From Prosopocoilus inquinatus (lineage: Eukaryota > Arthropoda > Insecta > Coleoptera > Lucanidae), in the NCBI GenBank assembly GCA_036172665.1, contig CM069877.1, forward strand, positions 15,086,501-15,150,500: DNA of 64,000 bases. The letters run 5' to 3'. The notes below the pieces were generated by a model that did no database searches, was not told the DNA's origin, and was given only the letters and a program-made list of their open reading frames with translations. The position numbers and the translations under genes are program-made. Shown here piece by piece: positions 42,344 through 54,723 of this stretch. Numbering within the stretch: position 1 is the stretch's first letter; each line of letters starts with the position of its first letter.

Positions 42344-45200
42344 TTGCTAATTAATAATTGCGCTTTTAATTATTTTTCTAACGATTCATCGTTGTTATGC
42401 TACTATCAGAACGCACGGGGACTTTGCACTAAAACACATGAATTTTACCTATCCTCTGTATCAGCATCGCAATTTGATGTTATTGCCCTAACTGAAACTT
42501 GGTTGAATGACAGTGTCAAGAATGCTGAATTATTTGATTTAAACAAGTATAATGTTTTCAGAAAATATCGTAATGATCGTACATTTAAAAGAGGTGGAGG
42601 AGTTTTGTTGGCAATAAATCGTATTATCAATGCAACTATATGCAATATAGATGATATCTGTGATAATTTATCTATTATTGATTTTCTAATTATTAAAATA
42701 ACTATCAAATTTCATCCAATTTTCATTCTAGTCATCTATATACCACCATTGTGCAGTAGTAATGATTATTGTGTGCTTATCGATTTTTTAATGTCTTTAT
42801 CTTGTTTATACGGATCTGAAATGCTTCTTTTAGGAGATTTTAACATCCCTGAATTTGAGTCATGCTCCTCTGGTGAACTTAACATAACGCCACTCTATAG
42901 TTATATGAAAAACTTAATGAATTTCTATAGCTTAAAGCAATGTAATAACATTTTTAATCAGAACAACAGACTTCTGGATCTAGTTTTCCTAAACACTTTC
43001 GGTCAATGCTGCGTATCTAAAGCAGATGATCCCTTTATACCAGAAGATGTTCACCATCCAGCTCTTGGTATCGATTATGTTGTTTCTAAAAAAAGACAGA
43101 AAAAGCTTCATTCTACTTGTGATTTAGAGTACAACTTCCGTAAATGCAATTTTAACCAACTCTATGAATCATTACTTAACGCCAGTTGGTCCTTCCTTGA
43201 GTCTTGTTCTGCTGCAGATACTGCACTTACTGAATTTTATGCCGTACTAGACGACATTTTTAAAATTCATGTACCAAGGAAAAAGTCTCCTCCGTCACGT
43301 ACATATCCCACTTGGTTTACTATGGATATAATTAAAGGATTAAAAAAGAAAAATACTCTCTGGAGAAGGTACAGGAGAACTAAATCAATCGAAGATTATA
43401 ATCTTTTTAAATCATTAAGATCTTCAATTAAAACTGAAATTAAAGCTGCTTATGCATCGTATTTACAACATATCAACAACACCTTAAAACACAATCCTAG
43501 AGCTTTTTGGTCTTATATACGGTCTAAAAGTGACTCTAATAATATTCCATCTGAAATGACCCATAATGACAAGAATTTGAATAATCCCGAAGAAATAGTC
43601 AATGGTTTTGCTGATTATTTTGCTCAATACTTTATTAATAACAGTCATGTACAGGTTAATCAAGACTCTCTTACCTTAAACACAAACGTGCTAAACATAA
43701 ACTCAGTCACTGAAGATGATGTAATTCGGGCTATTAAGAAGTTGAAACCTAAAATGACGTCAGGTCCAGATGGAATTCCTGCCTTTGTTGTACGAGATTG
43801 TATTTATGTCTTTGCCAAACCTTTAACTAAGATATCCAATCTTATCCTTGGCTCTGGTCAGTTTCCGTCACTGTGGAAAGTTTCTAGAATCTGTCCTGTA
43901 CATAAAAAGGTAGTAAATCTAATATTCTAAATTACAGACCGATATCAATTATATGTAATTTTGCCAAAGTCTTCGAGTTGTTGCTTCATGTCTTCTTTTA
44001 TAATCATGTCTCACATATTTTAACCGTAAACCAACGTGGGTTCATAAATGGGCGATCAATTGAAACCAATGTGGTGTCAGTTACCCAATTTTTGTGTGAA
44101 GCCTTAGATGCCCAAGGCCAGGTAGATGTTATCTACACGGACTTTTCGAAGGCCTTTGATACGATCGACCACGACTTGCTATTGCGTAAGCTCGATTATT
44201 TTGGTTTTTCTGATAATTTGATTCAATTAATAACGTCTTATTTGAATGATCGCTACATGTTTGTAACACTCAATGGACATAAATCCAATCTATTTAAACA
44301 GCAAAGTGGGGTACCACAAGGACCTGTGTTGGGCCCTCTGCTGTTTAGCATTTTTATCAATGATATTTCGGATAGCCTTGATACTTCCTTTTTAATGTAC
44401 GCTGATGATTTAAAAATTATCGTACTATAAACTCAGTAGAGGATTCTATTCATCTACAGAAGAACCTTGATGCAGTGTACTAATGGTGGAGGGAAAACAA
44501 TCTTCCATTAAATGTCTCGAAACGTAATATAATGACTTTCACTAGGAAGAAAAAACCTCTTGAAACAACATACAAAATTGATGGCACAGCATTTGTTAGA
44601 CCCGATACTTTCCGAGATCTTGGTGTAATATTTGATCCTAAACTTACTTTCAGTAACCATATTGATTATATTGTTCAAACTGCCTTTAAGTACTTAGGCT
44701 TCATCATTAGAAACGGAAAAGAGTTCTCTGATTTTAATACCTTCAAACTTCTTTATACGACGTATGTCAGATCTCGTCTGGAGTATGTATCGTTAATCTG
44801 GTCTCCCATACACAATGATTTCATTTCCTCACTTGTACGGGTGCAGCGTAAGTTCTTAAAAGTAGCTGCGTATTTAGTATTTAGAGGTTATCCTCAAGAC
44901 CTCCTTCTGCAACGATTTAATCTGACATCGTTAGCCTCAAGACGTGTTGAACATTCGATAATTTTCCTGTTTAAGGTGATACATAACATACACGACTGTC
45001 CCATCCTACTTTCTAGAATTAGTTTTAGAGTTGGTACACCTAATTCCAAAATAAGAAACGTATTTTATGCACCCAATGTCAGAACAGATACAGGAATGAG
45101 TTCTCCGCTTAAGCAAATTATTTATAATTATAACTGTGTTGAGCAATCATTGAACATATTTAATTGCACAGTTTTGGAAATAAGAAATGCGGTTCATTAA
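42344..45200 (+). pseudogene. LINE-2 ORF2: AP endonuclease and reverse transcriptase
   Basis: The first 528 codons are open: CYYQNARGL, ALTETWL (catalytic Glu), GGGVLLA, LLGDFN (Asp/Asn) and VHHPALGIDY in place of the usual SDHxP, then the linker and the first RT block (SGPDGIPAFVV). A frameshift near 43910-43930 is followed by [39 protein letters not shown] and the catalytic MYADDLK. A second frameshift comes at about 44430, then a stop within VY-stop-WWRENNLP, and the C-terminal part runs to 45200. In the family the protein nicks target DNA and copies its own RNA. The PQGP instead of PQGS is an odd substitution. Confidence 0.88.
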
Positions 45201-45256
45201 AGCTGGTGTAGTCAAGTGTCCTATAATTGGGCTTGTTCCGTTGGACACTTTAACCA

Positions 45257-45257
<1 letters not shown>

Positions 45258-45312
<55 letters not shown>

Positions 45313-45325
45313 TAATAATAATAAA
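45258..45325. repeat. (TAA)n microsatellite, LINE-2 3' tail
   Basis: About 20 TAA/AAT units with one AAC interruption, directly after the LINE-2 coding end. Confidence 0.92.
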
Positions 45326-45574
45326 TGAGCTACGTAGCGAAATTGATGCTTCACTGTTGATTAAAAAAAGATCCAAAAAATCATACTCTTCCGGTTGGAT
45401 CAACAACGCTATCATGACTGCCAGCGATGAGTTAAGAAACTTACATTGGTTCAGACAGAATTTTGACATTCCTCAGTTGGACGAAATCTATAAGTAAAAG
45501 AAAAAATCATATAACACATTAATTTCCGAAACTAAAAAACAGTTTTTTAGCAACGTAATTGACAATTCAAACAA

Positions 45575-45795
45575 TAAAAAAAATTGTTGCAAATGGTTTT
45601 TGATTGCAGTGAAAACCTCGAGCAGCTTCTGTACAGCTGTTTCAGCCCTGTTTGGGGCAGCAGAGACGTATAGCTCGAAATTCCCACTGCAAACCAAAAA
45701 CGACTTGACCAATTTATTCGCAAATGCGATGTAATAGTGGTGAATAGATAAAACAGCGACATCCTACGATCACTTTTTAACCTGACATACAATAA
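45575..45795 (-). repeat. Fold-back repeat, copy 2 (inverted, in LINE-3)
   Basis: Minus strand contains GCTCGAGGTTTTCACTGCAA, then AATTTTTTTT, and at its other side GTTAAAAAGTGATCGTAGGA. Both parts match copy 1 at 38842-39070. It interrupts the LINE-3 linker. Confidence 0.7.
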
Positions 45796-46142
45796 ACAAA
45801 AAACAACCCGAGAAAATAATCGAAAGATTTAGTCGGAATATACGCAAAACTGACATTATGTTTATATCTAAGAACGTACCTGTATCACAAATCAGAAGTG
45901 GCTGAACACTTTGCCAATCATTTGCCAATTGTTAATAATTTAAAAAATAAGAATAGTTATGTAATAGACAATATATACACCCGCGTGCTCAAAACCATTG
46001 TCCAGCAAATTTCAGCTCCGTTAGCCTACATTATTAATAATTCTGTAGAGTTTGGTGTTTTTCCAGATCTCCTAAAGACTGCGATTGTTGTACCTGTCTT
46101 TAAGAAAAATGACGCCCACAATGTTGATTTAGAAAAATTTCA

Positions 46143-46965
46143 GGATTTTCCCTACTCGATTTTATAGTACCTTCGGAAAAACAAATGAGTATCAGGTTTT
46201 TCGAGATTTTCAATTGTTTTCAACTTTTCTAGATGGATTTTTATCATGGCATCTCGTTCAGGATGTCAAATTAAGTATGTCTCTAAAGTATTATCTCTTA
46301 AAACAGAATGTTTCATAAATAATTGATATTCGCGGGAAGAAATGTCTGGTTGTAATATTATTTTTATTCACGAAAACAATATGATGCGCGTTGAAATAAA
46401 AGAATAAAAGAAGTATATTCAAACTGTCAGACCGGTGTGGACTGTCTTGATTAAAAATTTCTTTAAATTTAGTTCATATTAAAAACCTTTGTGCGTAATA
46501 TTGAAAGCACGATGTGTTAAAATGTATACTACAATATAATGTTCCATTTAAAAACGTTGAAAAGAATTGAAAATCTCGAAAACCTGATTGTCAATTGTTT
46601 CTTTCAACATACCATAAAATCGAGCAGGAAAAGTCCTAAAACTTTTCTAATTTAAGCTACCTGCTGAAATGTCAAATAAAAAAGTTAGCTGTTGTTGCGA
46701 ATTTCCATGAACACTAAATAATTTATAAAATAGTAGGCTTTGGCATTAATTTGACATCTTGAATACGGTGCGATGATAAAAAACAAAGGTTCTATTTAGA
46801 AATGTTGAAAACAATTAAAAATCTCGAAAATCTGTTTGTCATTTGTTTTTTCAAAAGCAGCATAAAACCGAGGAGAAAAGGTGCTAAAACTTTTCTATTT
46901 TTAGTTACTTCGTAAAAATACAAATAAGGAAATTGGCTGTTGTAGGGGCTTCCCGTGAACAGCCA
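46143..46965. repeat. Inverted and direct repeat cluster within the LINE-3 insertion
   Basis: An 80-bp arm at 46143-46226 is matched in reverse complement at 46552-46637 (CTCGATTTTATRGTA, TTTTCGAGATTTT). A further direct copy of the right arm with its following sequence lies at about 46802-46965. This suggests a palindromic MITE followed by a second partial copy. Confidence 0.7.
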
Positions 46966-47105
46966 GCATGTGGGTTTATGTGAACTTTTTTACTTAAAAC
47001 AATCTCTCCTACACACTGGTAAAATTTGTTCCACCTATGACTCACCCTGTATAACCGAATTTTACCTATTTTTATTATAATGAAAATTTTGCATTTTTGG
47101 TTATA

Positions 47106-48262
47106 CAGTGTGTCCCCGGATTGAGTTCGCGATACGTATAATTGACCAAAAATTTTTGAATTCAGATTTCATATTTTATAATTCAGGTCTGCTTGGTGCA
47201 AAATGAATTTGTGCCAAATTGGACCTCGAAAGTCCTCAAGGTTACGGAATGAACACAAGAAGAAATAAAATATGTCTTGGCAAAGTTGTATTCCTTTTGA
47301 ATTTAGGAGAAAATTTTACTAAAAGTATTCTCGCTTGAAATTAAGGAAATATACCAAATTTCAACGTCCTATTCATCATTTGTTTTTTTTTTTTTACTTC
47401 ATAATTACATCACTTTTAATCTGATTATTTTTTTATTCATCTGCATATTTTAAATGGTGGGTAAAATTTAATTTTTCTCACTTTTTTTCATTTTTTCGCA
47501 TTTTTTAAGTTTATTAAAACATGTTATACCATTATTAACGTCTTGTATTATTGATTTAAGTTAGAGCGATTGTCTTTTGTTTGTGAGATATGTTGTTGTC
47601 TTTCTTTGTTGCGTGCGCAAAAAATATTCTGTTTTCCTTTTTCCTTTTATTAAGCGATCGGCGATCGATTTAGTTCCTTCAACTTTCCTTACCCCTTCGT
47701 TTGAGTTTAAGCGTTTGTTTTTTTTATTACCAAAAATCGATATTTTCAGTTTCTACATTTTTTTTGTTTATTGCTTGCGCAAGTCGATTGCCTTTTGTTC
47801 TTTTTTGTCTTACTTTTTCCTATTTTATTCTCAATTTGCCTTTTTTTTATCCACATCGGGATTAGTATTTTTGTGTATTTTAAATAATTTTATAGTTTAA
47901 ATCTAAGCGATCGCATTTTATTTCTAAGTTTTATTTTTTTTTTCAAAATTTTCGAAGAAGAGAATCTCGCCTAAGTTACTTTCATTTTTGTTTTAGGTTT
48001 TTAATTTGATTGGGTTTGAGATTTCTTTTTTGTAATTAGAGGGATCGTCTTTTGTTTCTGAAATTTATTAATTTTTCGTTTGTCGCTTTTTAGCAAGGTC
48101 GTTCGAATAGTTTGTTTTTGCCATTTTATTTTATTTTTAAAATAATATATTTCCAATTTTTCTTTTTTCAGTTTGCCTTTGTGCATTTCAGAGTTAGGTC
48201 TTTTCTTTAATATGACTGATATCTTGTTTAAGTTTGTTTCTGAAATTTGTAGTTTTTTAAAA
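47106..48262 (-). mobile_element. Half copy of the 2.16-kb TIR element
   Basis: Starts TA-CAGTGTGTCCCCGGATT at 47104 and is collinear, in reverse complement, with about 58700 down to 57440. The shared segments include the terminal repeat (GATACGTATAAT, CAGGTCTGCTTGGTGC, AACACAAGAAGAAATAAAAT) and the pyrimidine-rich interior (GCGATCG, GTCTTTTGTTTCTGAAATTT). It stops exactly where the LINE-3 RT resumes. Confidence 0.75.
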
Positions 48263-49369
48263 GTAACTATCGACCTATCGCTTTAGTTAGCTGCCTATCC
48301 AAAGTTTCCGAGAAAGTAATGTACAATCGTTTACTAACGTTCATAGATAAATATAATTTACTATGTAACTGCCAATACGGTTTTCGCACAGGTAGATCGA
48401 CTGAGGGAACCGCGGCAGATTTTCTTGAATTCATATATAAAACTGTTGATGATGGTCACTTCATCGCGGGTCTTTTTTTCGATCTAACCCGTGACTTTGA
48501 TTGTCTCAATATCACTTTCATGGGCGATAAATTATACAGTATAGGTATCAGATGTAATGTTTTAAATTGGTTCCTGTCGTATCTCAGCGCACGTAATCTT
48601 TGTGTTAAAATTGACAATGTTTGTTAATTTGAATATGACATTGATTACGAAGTTCCTCAAGGGTCCCTACTGGGACCACTTATCTTCTTGTTATATATTA
48701 ACGACGTTTTTGATTGTGTTCATGCTGATCATATCACTATATTTGCGGACGACGCATCTATGGCTGTCTCTGCACGGACCCCTGAGGAACTCAGAGCTAA
48801 GGTAACCGATGTCTCTGCACAATTTGGCGATTGGTGTCTTAAGAATAGACTTATTCTTAATGTTAGCAAACGTGGCACATCTATTGCTGCAAAATTCTAC
48901 TAAACTTCTTGGCATTTGTGTTAACGAACAGCTAAACTGGCGAGAACAAATTAATAGTGTATCTAAACAGAACTCATTTTGCCATTTAACATATTAAAAA
49001 CCGTTATCGACAACGATTAGTTGCTCGTTACGTGCTGTGCTCTATCGTTTCATGTTAGCCGTACAACTGAAGCAAAAATGGAAAATGAATTTATCTTTAA
49101 AAAAACCAATTTATTTGTCATTTATAGATGAGAGTTTATAATTACAGTTACCCAGCAAAAGTGTTAGTATCGTACAAAATGTATCCACGTTCTTTTGGCG
49201 GCAACAGTAATGTGCCTGTACGTCTGAAATAAGTAAGTAAAGAAAGAAATGAAAAAAGAAAGAAATTTACTGAATCACGTTTAAGTTAAAACTGGGGCGA
49301 TTATTAATTTTCGGAAATGTTATTGCCGATAAACAACTGAAAAAACTCGACGAATACGTTCTGCATGAA

Positions 49370-50250
49370 TATTTGTGGCGCCATCTGTTAACCATCGCCT
49401 TACATATTTTGCAATTTGCAGGGGGAAGAGATGTTTCAAAAACTGAAGAAAATTGGATTAGGAACATCCTGAAAACAACTTCGAAAAAATAAAATTTTAG
49501 TTTACGAGGTTTTCGACGCCATCTATTACTCTGGTAACTTGGTTCTCTTTATTTTGGGGACGGGACGGGGTCGCGGCAATTTCGAACCAACTGGGAAACG
49601 CTAAGAAATTCAAGAAATAACATTAAGGAAAACTATTTCGAAAAAAAAAAGTCGATCGGAAATAGCTAAAATAAGTTAAAAATGTAAGTAGCGCCATCTA
49701 CTAAGCTATGGTGTGGCATCTGTTAACCCGCACCTTAATTTGCAATAGGCAGGAAAAATATTTCAAAAAACTGAAGAAAGTTAGATTTGAAAAATTTGAA
49801 AATTTTAAGCGTAAAGCAAAAGAATTTACGAGCATTTACGGCGCCATCTGTTACCCTGAGTCGTAACTTTGTCCTCTTTATTGGCGTGCGTGTGGAACAA
49901 TTTCGAAGCAACTGGAAACGCTAAGAAGAGTCAAGAAATGACGTTTTACGAGAAACAATTTCGAATAAATAAAAGTCGAACAGAAATAGCTCAGAATACA
50001 ATAAGTTTCCAATGTAAGTGAAGCTGTAGTCGCAATTAATTTTGTTCTCTTTAATTTTCGAGAAAGTTTCGGAGCAGCTGAAAACACTTCTTCTTCGTTC
50101 GAGAAAGTGTTTGAGAGAAACAATTACGAAACGTTACGAAAACACAATTTCGAATAAATAAAGTTGAACGGAAATAGCTTAGAACACAAGAAGTTTCATT
50201 TTTAAGCTGCAGTCGTAATTAATTTCGTTCCCTTCATTTTCCGAGAATCA
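49370..50250. repeat. Diverged tandem array with GCGCCATCTGTTA units
   Basis: Segments with CGCCATCTGTTA or a variant recur at about 49378, 49511, 49694, 49720 and 49843. The sequence TTCTCTTTATTTTGGGG and variants recurs at about 49545, 49875, 50045 and 50225, each followed by GCAACTGG(G)AAACGC- and CGAATAAATAAAAGTCGA-like text. Periods of about 330 and 184 bp are visible. Confidence 0.7.
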
Positions 50251-52199
50251 AATCAAATCAAATTTCAAAACAAATTTCTTCAATTTTCATTCAACATCGA
50301 CAAACCCTCATATTTTATGAACTTTATGAAATAACAGTTTTGATTAAATCCAGCACATTTGTTGTTTTCTTAATTGTAATTTGAATTTTAGGTATTTGGA
50401 TGAAGATTGCAGGAACATGATCCTAAATTATTAGTGAAAAAAAGTACGCCTGTTATTGTTAAAAGTTCATACTTTTATGTTAGATACGTGAGAAAAAGAC
50501 AATTGTTTACATTGTCTACATTGTTTACATTTTCTACGCAATAAAATCATTGTCTACATGTAAACAATTATGTAAATAACGTTCAATTCTTTGCACGCAC
50601 ATCACTGCTTCCAGGGGTGGCTCGTTAGCTCAAAAGAGCAGTATCAAGCGAAACCCCTCTACTTCTCTCGTCCACAACAGACGAAATTTTGATTTTGAAT
50701 TTACCACAGCACTACACCTTCCCCGCCCCCTTCCCCCCTGGTCCTGTAGCGCTGCCAAGTTTCAAATAGTTGCTAATTTAAACACTCTTTTTCCACTCGC
50801 AAAAATTACTTAATCCGACACACGTTTCCGCTTACTCCCAAATTATACGCAAATCATTTTAAACTTGCGCACACGCAATTATGTAAATACTCGTCTTCGT
50901 GCGTGACAAGTTTCTAACAGAATTGACGAGCGCGCTCAAAATTCGAGCGGTATTTTACACAAAATGTTAAACCATCGGAAACAAGGCGACAGGTTTAACT
51001 TTGTACGTAAGCTTCGATGTTGACAGAGACAGTGACGGCGAAGTTTGCAAACTATTCCATCTAACTTTTATCTAAAGCGGGCGGGGGGCTGAAATGCCGG
51101 CGAGATTAAGATCATCATCGATGAAGAGAAATGGAACGAAGAGAATGGACGTATCAAATAGTTTGATAGCTCTTCATCACGAATTTTTAAAAATTTTAAT
51201 GAATAATGGCTAGGGGAAGAGTTTTTTTGTTGTTAGGACTCATAAGGGGGCTCCACGTTGGGCGCCATATGTGGTTGTAAGTTAACGGAAAGACCGCCAA
51301 TTTTGTATGCATGTTATTAAGCCGCCATTTATGTCTTGGTTGATGGAAAGAGCCCTAGTTTTCACAAAGCATTGAGCAATTAGAGTTATCAATCAATTTT
51401 TCTTTCAGCTCAAAGATGACGAACCCCGTTCAACGACCCTCCTGAAGAAAAATGCCCGCGTCAAATACCGAAGAAATTGATCTCAGAATCTACTGCACGA
51501 CCCCAAAGGTCTGAGGCGACTTTTACAACCAAACCGTGCCCGCGTAGGTAAGTGTTAGAATAATTTTAGCGTCCGGTATAACAACGCCCTTAACAACCAA
51601 AGCAAAAAACAAAGTCGTAAAATTTCTCCTCCCTCAAAACCCATATTCGACTACGACGAAAGCGCCCCCATTGTATCACTAATGACACGACGTTTAATAC
51701 AATTTATCCTTTTCACGACGTGACGCTTTTGTTATCGGGCGACAGCGGACGATGCGACGTCCTCATAAGTACTTACAAGCTGATTTAATGTGCGGCGATC
51801 TATTCGTGCGGAGAAGGGGAGGGAAGACAGATCGTATGTATCCATCCACCTGCCTCAAATGGCCAGCAAATTCGGTCGTCCATTTATTTATATCCGGGGG
51901 TCAGGGGTCGTTTAGGTCAAGAAAAAAATTAGTCGAGCGTGGCTGTGAACTTATGGTTGCAAACGGTGATAACCAACGGAACTAAAGTACATCCCCTATG
52001 CCTTGAAAGTAGGTCAGTTCTACACATGCAATTTCACGCCGAAGTAGTCGGCCTGCCTATCATTATTTTCTTGGGCTTCGACGATTTTTTAGATCGCCAT
52101 CTGATCTCAGGAAACTGGACCACGAGCTTAATTGGCTGGCTCAATTTTCAAAGATTAATGAAAGCTGGAAATGCCGTATGTAACAGTGAATGTGGTAAG
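50251..52199. other. Gene-free stretch with an LTR/PBS-like remnant
   Basis: No gene recognised. On the minus strand TGGCGCCCAACGTGGAG (51267 down to 51251) resembles a tRNA-Lys-type primer site. It lies 2 nt after a possible LTR end at 51270 (plus strand TGTGGTTGTAAG). The outer LTR border, perhaps near 51735, and any internal coding region were not found. Confidence 0.35.
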
Positions 52200-52560
52200 T
52201 CTCACTAAAAAGCAATGCGAAATGAAGAAGATTTTGAGCAAAATGGAAGTGGTGACTCCGTATGAAGCAGTGCATGTCGTCAGTCTGGAGTACTGACGTG
52301 ACTGAAAACCAACGCGAAATGATTAGTACCGATTAAAAATCTACTAAACTAAAAATCAATACGAAATTAAGTAAGCTGACTCAGAGAGACTAGAAATCAA
52401 TGCGAAATGAAAGCTTTAAGCAAAATGGAAGTGGTAATTCCGTGCGAAGCAGTGAGTATAGTTAGCCTGGAGTGTTGACGCAGAAACTAAAAAGCAATTC
52501 GAAATGAAGAGTACTGACGCAGAGAGACTAAATGAAGATTTTGAGCAAAATAGAAGGAGA
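52200..52560. repeat. Tandem repeat, about 184-bp period
   Basis: AGCAAAATGGAAGTGGT followed by CCGTRYGAAGCAGTG occurs near 52237 and 52420. AGCAATGCGAAATGAAG-type segments recur several times, and a third partial unit ends near 52555. Confidence 0.75.
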
Positions 52561-54448
52561 AGAAACAAGAAAAGAGCGAAGAGAAATATAGCCAAGCCAT
52601 GAGATGGTTGATTCGGCATCATACCATGCTACCAAACTCTTTGCACTTACCTAAAAGCTAGCAAGTTATCGACAAGAGTAACAAGAAAAGTGCTCTAGCG
52701 GAGTGGAGTGAAAAATTGAGTTGTGGGTCAGACTGCGACGATATAGGTTTACGAGCGCCAGAGATAACTTGTCCAACGTGATTCTTTGTCAATCAAAAAC
52801 TCTTATCTCTACGAACGGATCGCCTCACTAATGTGTCTTTACCTTTACTATTATGCAACAAGGTGGTGAGCCATATAAATTCAACACAAAACTAAAAGAC
52901 TGGCAATTTTCTTGATATCAAGTATTTACGTTAAATGAAATGAACAAGTTTTAATTTGTAATTGTTTGAGGGCCTCGATTAACGTAACATTAATTCAGGA
53001 ACAATTGATATTAGCTCCCCGAACGTTAGTCAACGTATATACAATTTTCGGCACAACCTGTATGTGGTCACTATAACGCTTCACGAAAATAAAGTGTAAA
53101 GCACTTACGGGCTAATTCTTGCTTGTCGTCGAGATGGCCACGAAGTCCTGTGGATCGCAGAACGTCGGCGAAATTGTCAAACGAGGCCGAGGAATGAGTC
53201 AAAAGTTGAGAAGATTCTTCGAGTCACCGGCTGTTAACGATTAAGTTAGTTTTATATTTTGCAAGTAGAATAATTTTTCTTTATAATTACTACAATTATA
53301 CATTTTATAAGTTTAAGAATAGATTTTACATAGCTCATTTATTTCGTAAACAACGTATTCTTGGTAGGCAGGCACTGCCTCGTCATTCGTAATCATATTC
53401 CCAAATTCGTTGAACCTTTTATTTTAGTCACCTGCAAGAAGTTTTACTTGGTAAAAGCCACACTTAGAATTGTGACCGAGCCCGTCTGACCCTCTTTTTC
53501 CTCGTTAGAAATTATTAGTATACATACATTTATAAATAAACCTTATAAGTTAATTGAACAAGTGTTTCGTTTTCGGGAGGTATTGTACAACAATTAGTAC
53601 TTTTTTGGGTTGAGTTCACTTCAACGGATCTACGAATTCCTAGGTCCCCGAAGGGTGCCGCTAAAACACCGGCTGTAGGTATACGCCAGGGTTAGTAACT
53701 AAGAATCAATGAGTTTATAGGACGAATAATAAAAGCTCAGGGAAGAAAAAAAGAGAAGGAAAAGAACGAAGTGTTACAAAATGGTTAAGGTTTCAATACA
53801 TAGCACAATAATCTTATCTGTGCCAAACTTCAAAGGATTTTCAAATTATGCACCGAAGATGCTCTCGCGTCAAAGGGTCTAAGAATCCGGCACTGCCGTC
53901 GTTCGAGTAATGTCCACGCGGACAAATTAACTCCCAAAGAAGAAACACACAAAAGTAATGTAGATGCCGTGATGGTCACTTCGAGCGCGAAAACGCTCGT
54001 CCCACATGCCCAAATTTAGCCAATCGTAAATTCAGGAAATTAATTCGAAGAGAAGGCGCATGCCTCAGCGCTAGCAACATGCGGCTCATCGAATAAAGAA
54101 CAGAGAGAAACGGTCAGGTTCACAGAATAACTATCGAGAGTGAAAATAATGACGATGTTGCAAAACAACCAACAACAACCCGAACGAAGGATGATGGGAA
54201 AGTTAAAATGGTATGGGAAATGAAAGAAGGAAAGGCAAAGTTAGGATTACACTCGACGTTAGCTCGACTAGAATCAGAATCAGGAAGGAAGAGTGAGCAA
54301 ACAAGGAGAAAACTGTTGGGAATCTCCAATTTCAGACATCCTCCGCCATCTGGGGTACCGTCCTTTACTTAGGCTTTCACTCCAGCGCATATTTAGAATA
54401 CAATAACTACAATAACAGTAATTGAAGTTTGTTCTTGTCCGATGAAAA
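52561..54448. other. Gene-free stretch
   Basis: No gene, RNA or repeat recognised in about 1.9 kb; possibly host non-coding sequence. Confidence 0.4.
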
Positions 54449-54502
54449 TTGTAAGTACAAAGTTTTTTTAATCTCAAACCGGACAGAAAAATGAAGGGAA
54501 AC

Positions 54503-54542
54503 ACACTCAACATTTCGCTATAGATTTATAGCTTCGTCAGGA
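54503..54542 (-). ncRNA. Hammerhead-like motif, copy 2
   Basis: Minus strand: CTGACGA, hairpin with GCTATA/TATAGC arms and AATC loop, GAAA, then TGTTGAGTGTG. Core boxes CUGANGA and GAAA are intact; the base after GAAA is T where the other copies have C. Stem III and the cleavage site were not resolved. Confidence 0.55.
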
Positions 54543-54723
54543 GTGAAAAAAAGTAAATAAACAAGTTGTCAAGAGAAACAAGTCAAGAGAAACGAAAAGG
54601 TAACATGATTTTAAACTAAAATACGAGTTGTCCGGAATAAAGAGAAAAGTAACAAGAACTAAATTAAGACTAATTTTTTTTTTAATTAATTAATTGACAG
54701 ATCTATATCCTGTTTAAAGAGTC

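Larger units (their letters stand above)
42344..45325 (+). mobile_element. Non-LTR retrotransposon (LINE-2), near full-length ORF2
   Basis: Endonuclease and reverse transcriptase, followed by a (TAA)n tail at about 45258-45325, all on the plus strand. It is inserted in LINE-3 between LLIN and INELRS. No separate ORF1 was found and the 5' end is at or just before 42344. It is the best preserved non-LTR copy in the window but has two frameshifts and a stop. Confidence 0.88.
42120..48990 (+). mobile_element. Non-LTR retrotransposon (LINE-3) split into four pieces
   Basis: Four plus-strand pieces join into one reading order. 42120-42343 gives the endonuclease end (GDHNILLLSLN) and linker (NIDDVFNTFITLSLLIN). 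45326-45590 gives INELRSEIDASLLIKKRS. 45870-46135 gives VAEHFANHLP up to FKKNDAHNVDLE. 48263-48990 gives NYRPIALVSCLSKVSEK through the RT palm (LFFDLTRDFD, VPQGSLLGPL, FADDASM) to the thumb. The interruptions are LINE-2, a fold-back repeat, and a 2.1-kb composite of inverted-repeat elements. Stops and frameshifts are present. The protein continuity across each gap is the evidence for the nesting. Confidence 0.8.

Noticed and set aside
47577..47900. 107-codon hydrophobic ORF
   Set aside because: Derived from the T-rich interior of the half copy of the TIR element; Phe/Leu richness reflects base composition.
50610..50690. tRNA-like segment (GTGGCTCGTTAGCTCAAAAGAGCAG)
   Set aside because: The D-arm resemblance is suggestive, but no anticodon stem, T-arm or acceptor pairing could be found downstream.
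52416..52622. 68-codon minus-strand ORF with a hydrophobic run
   Set aside because: It lies largely in the 184-bp tandem repeat; the hydrophobic stretch comes from the repeat's composition.
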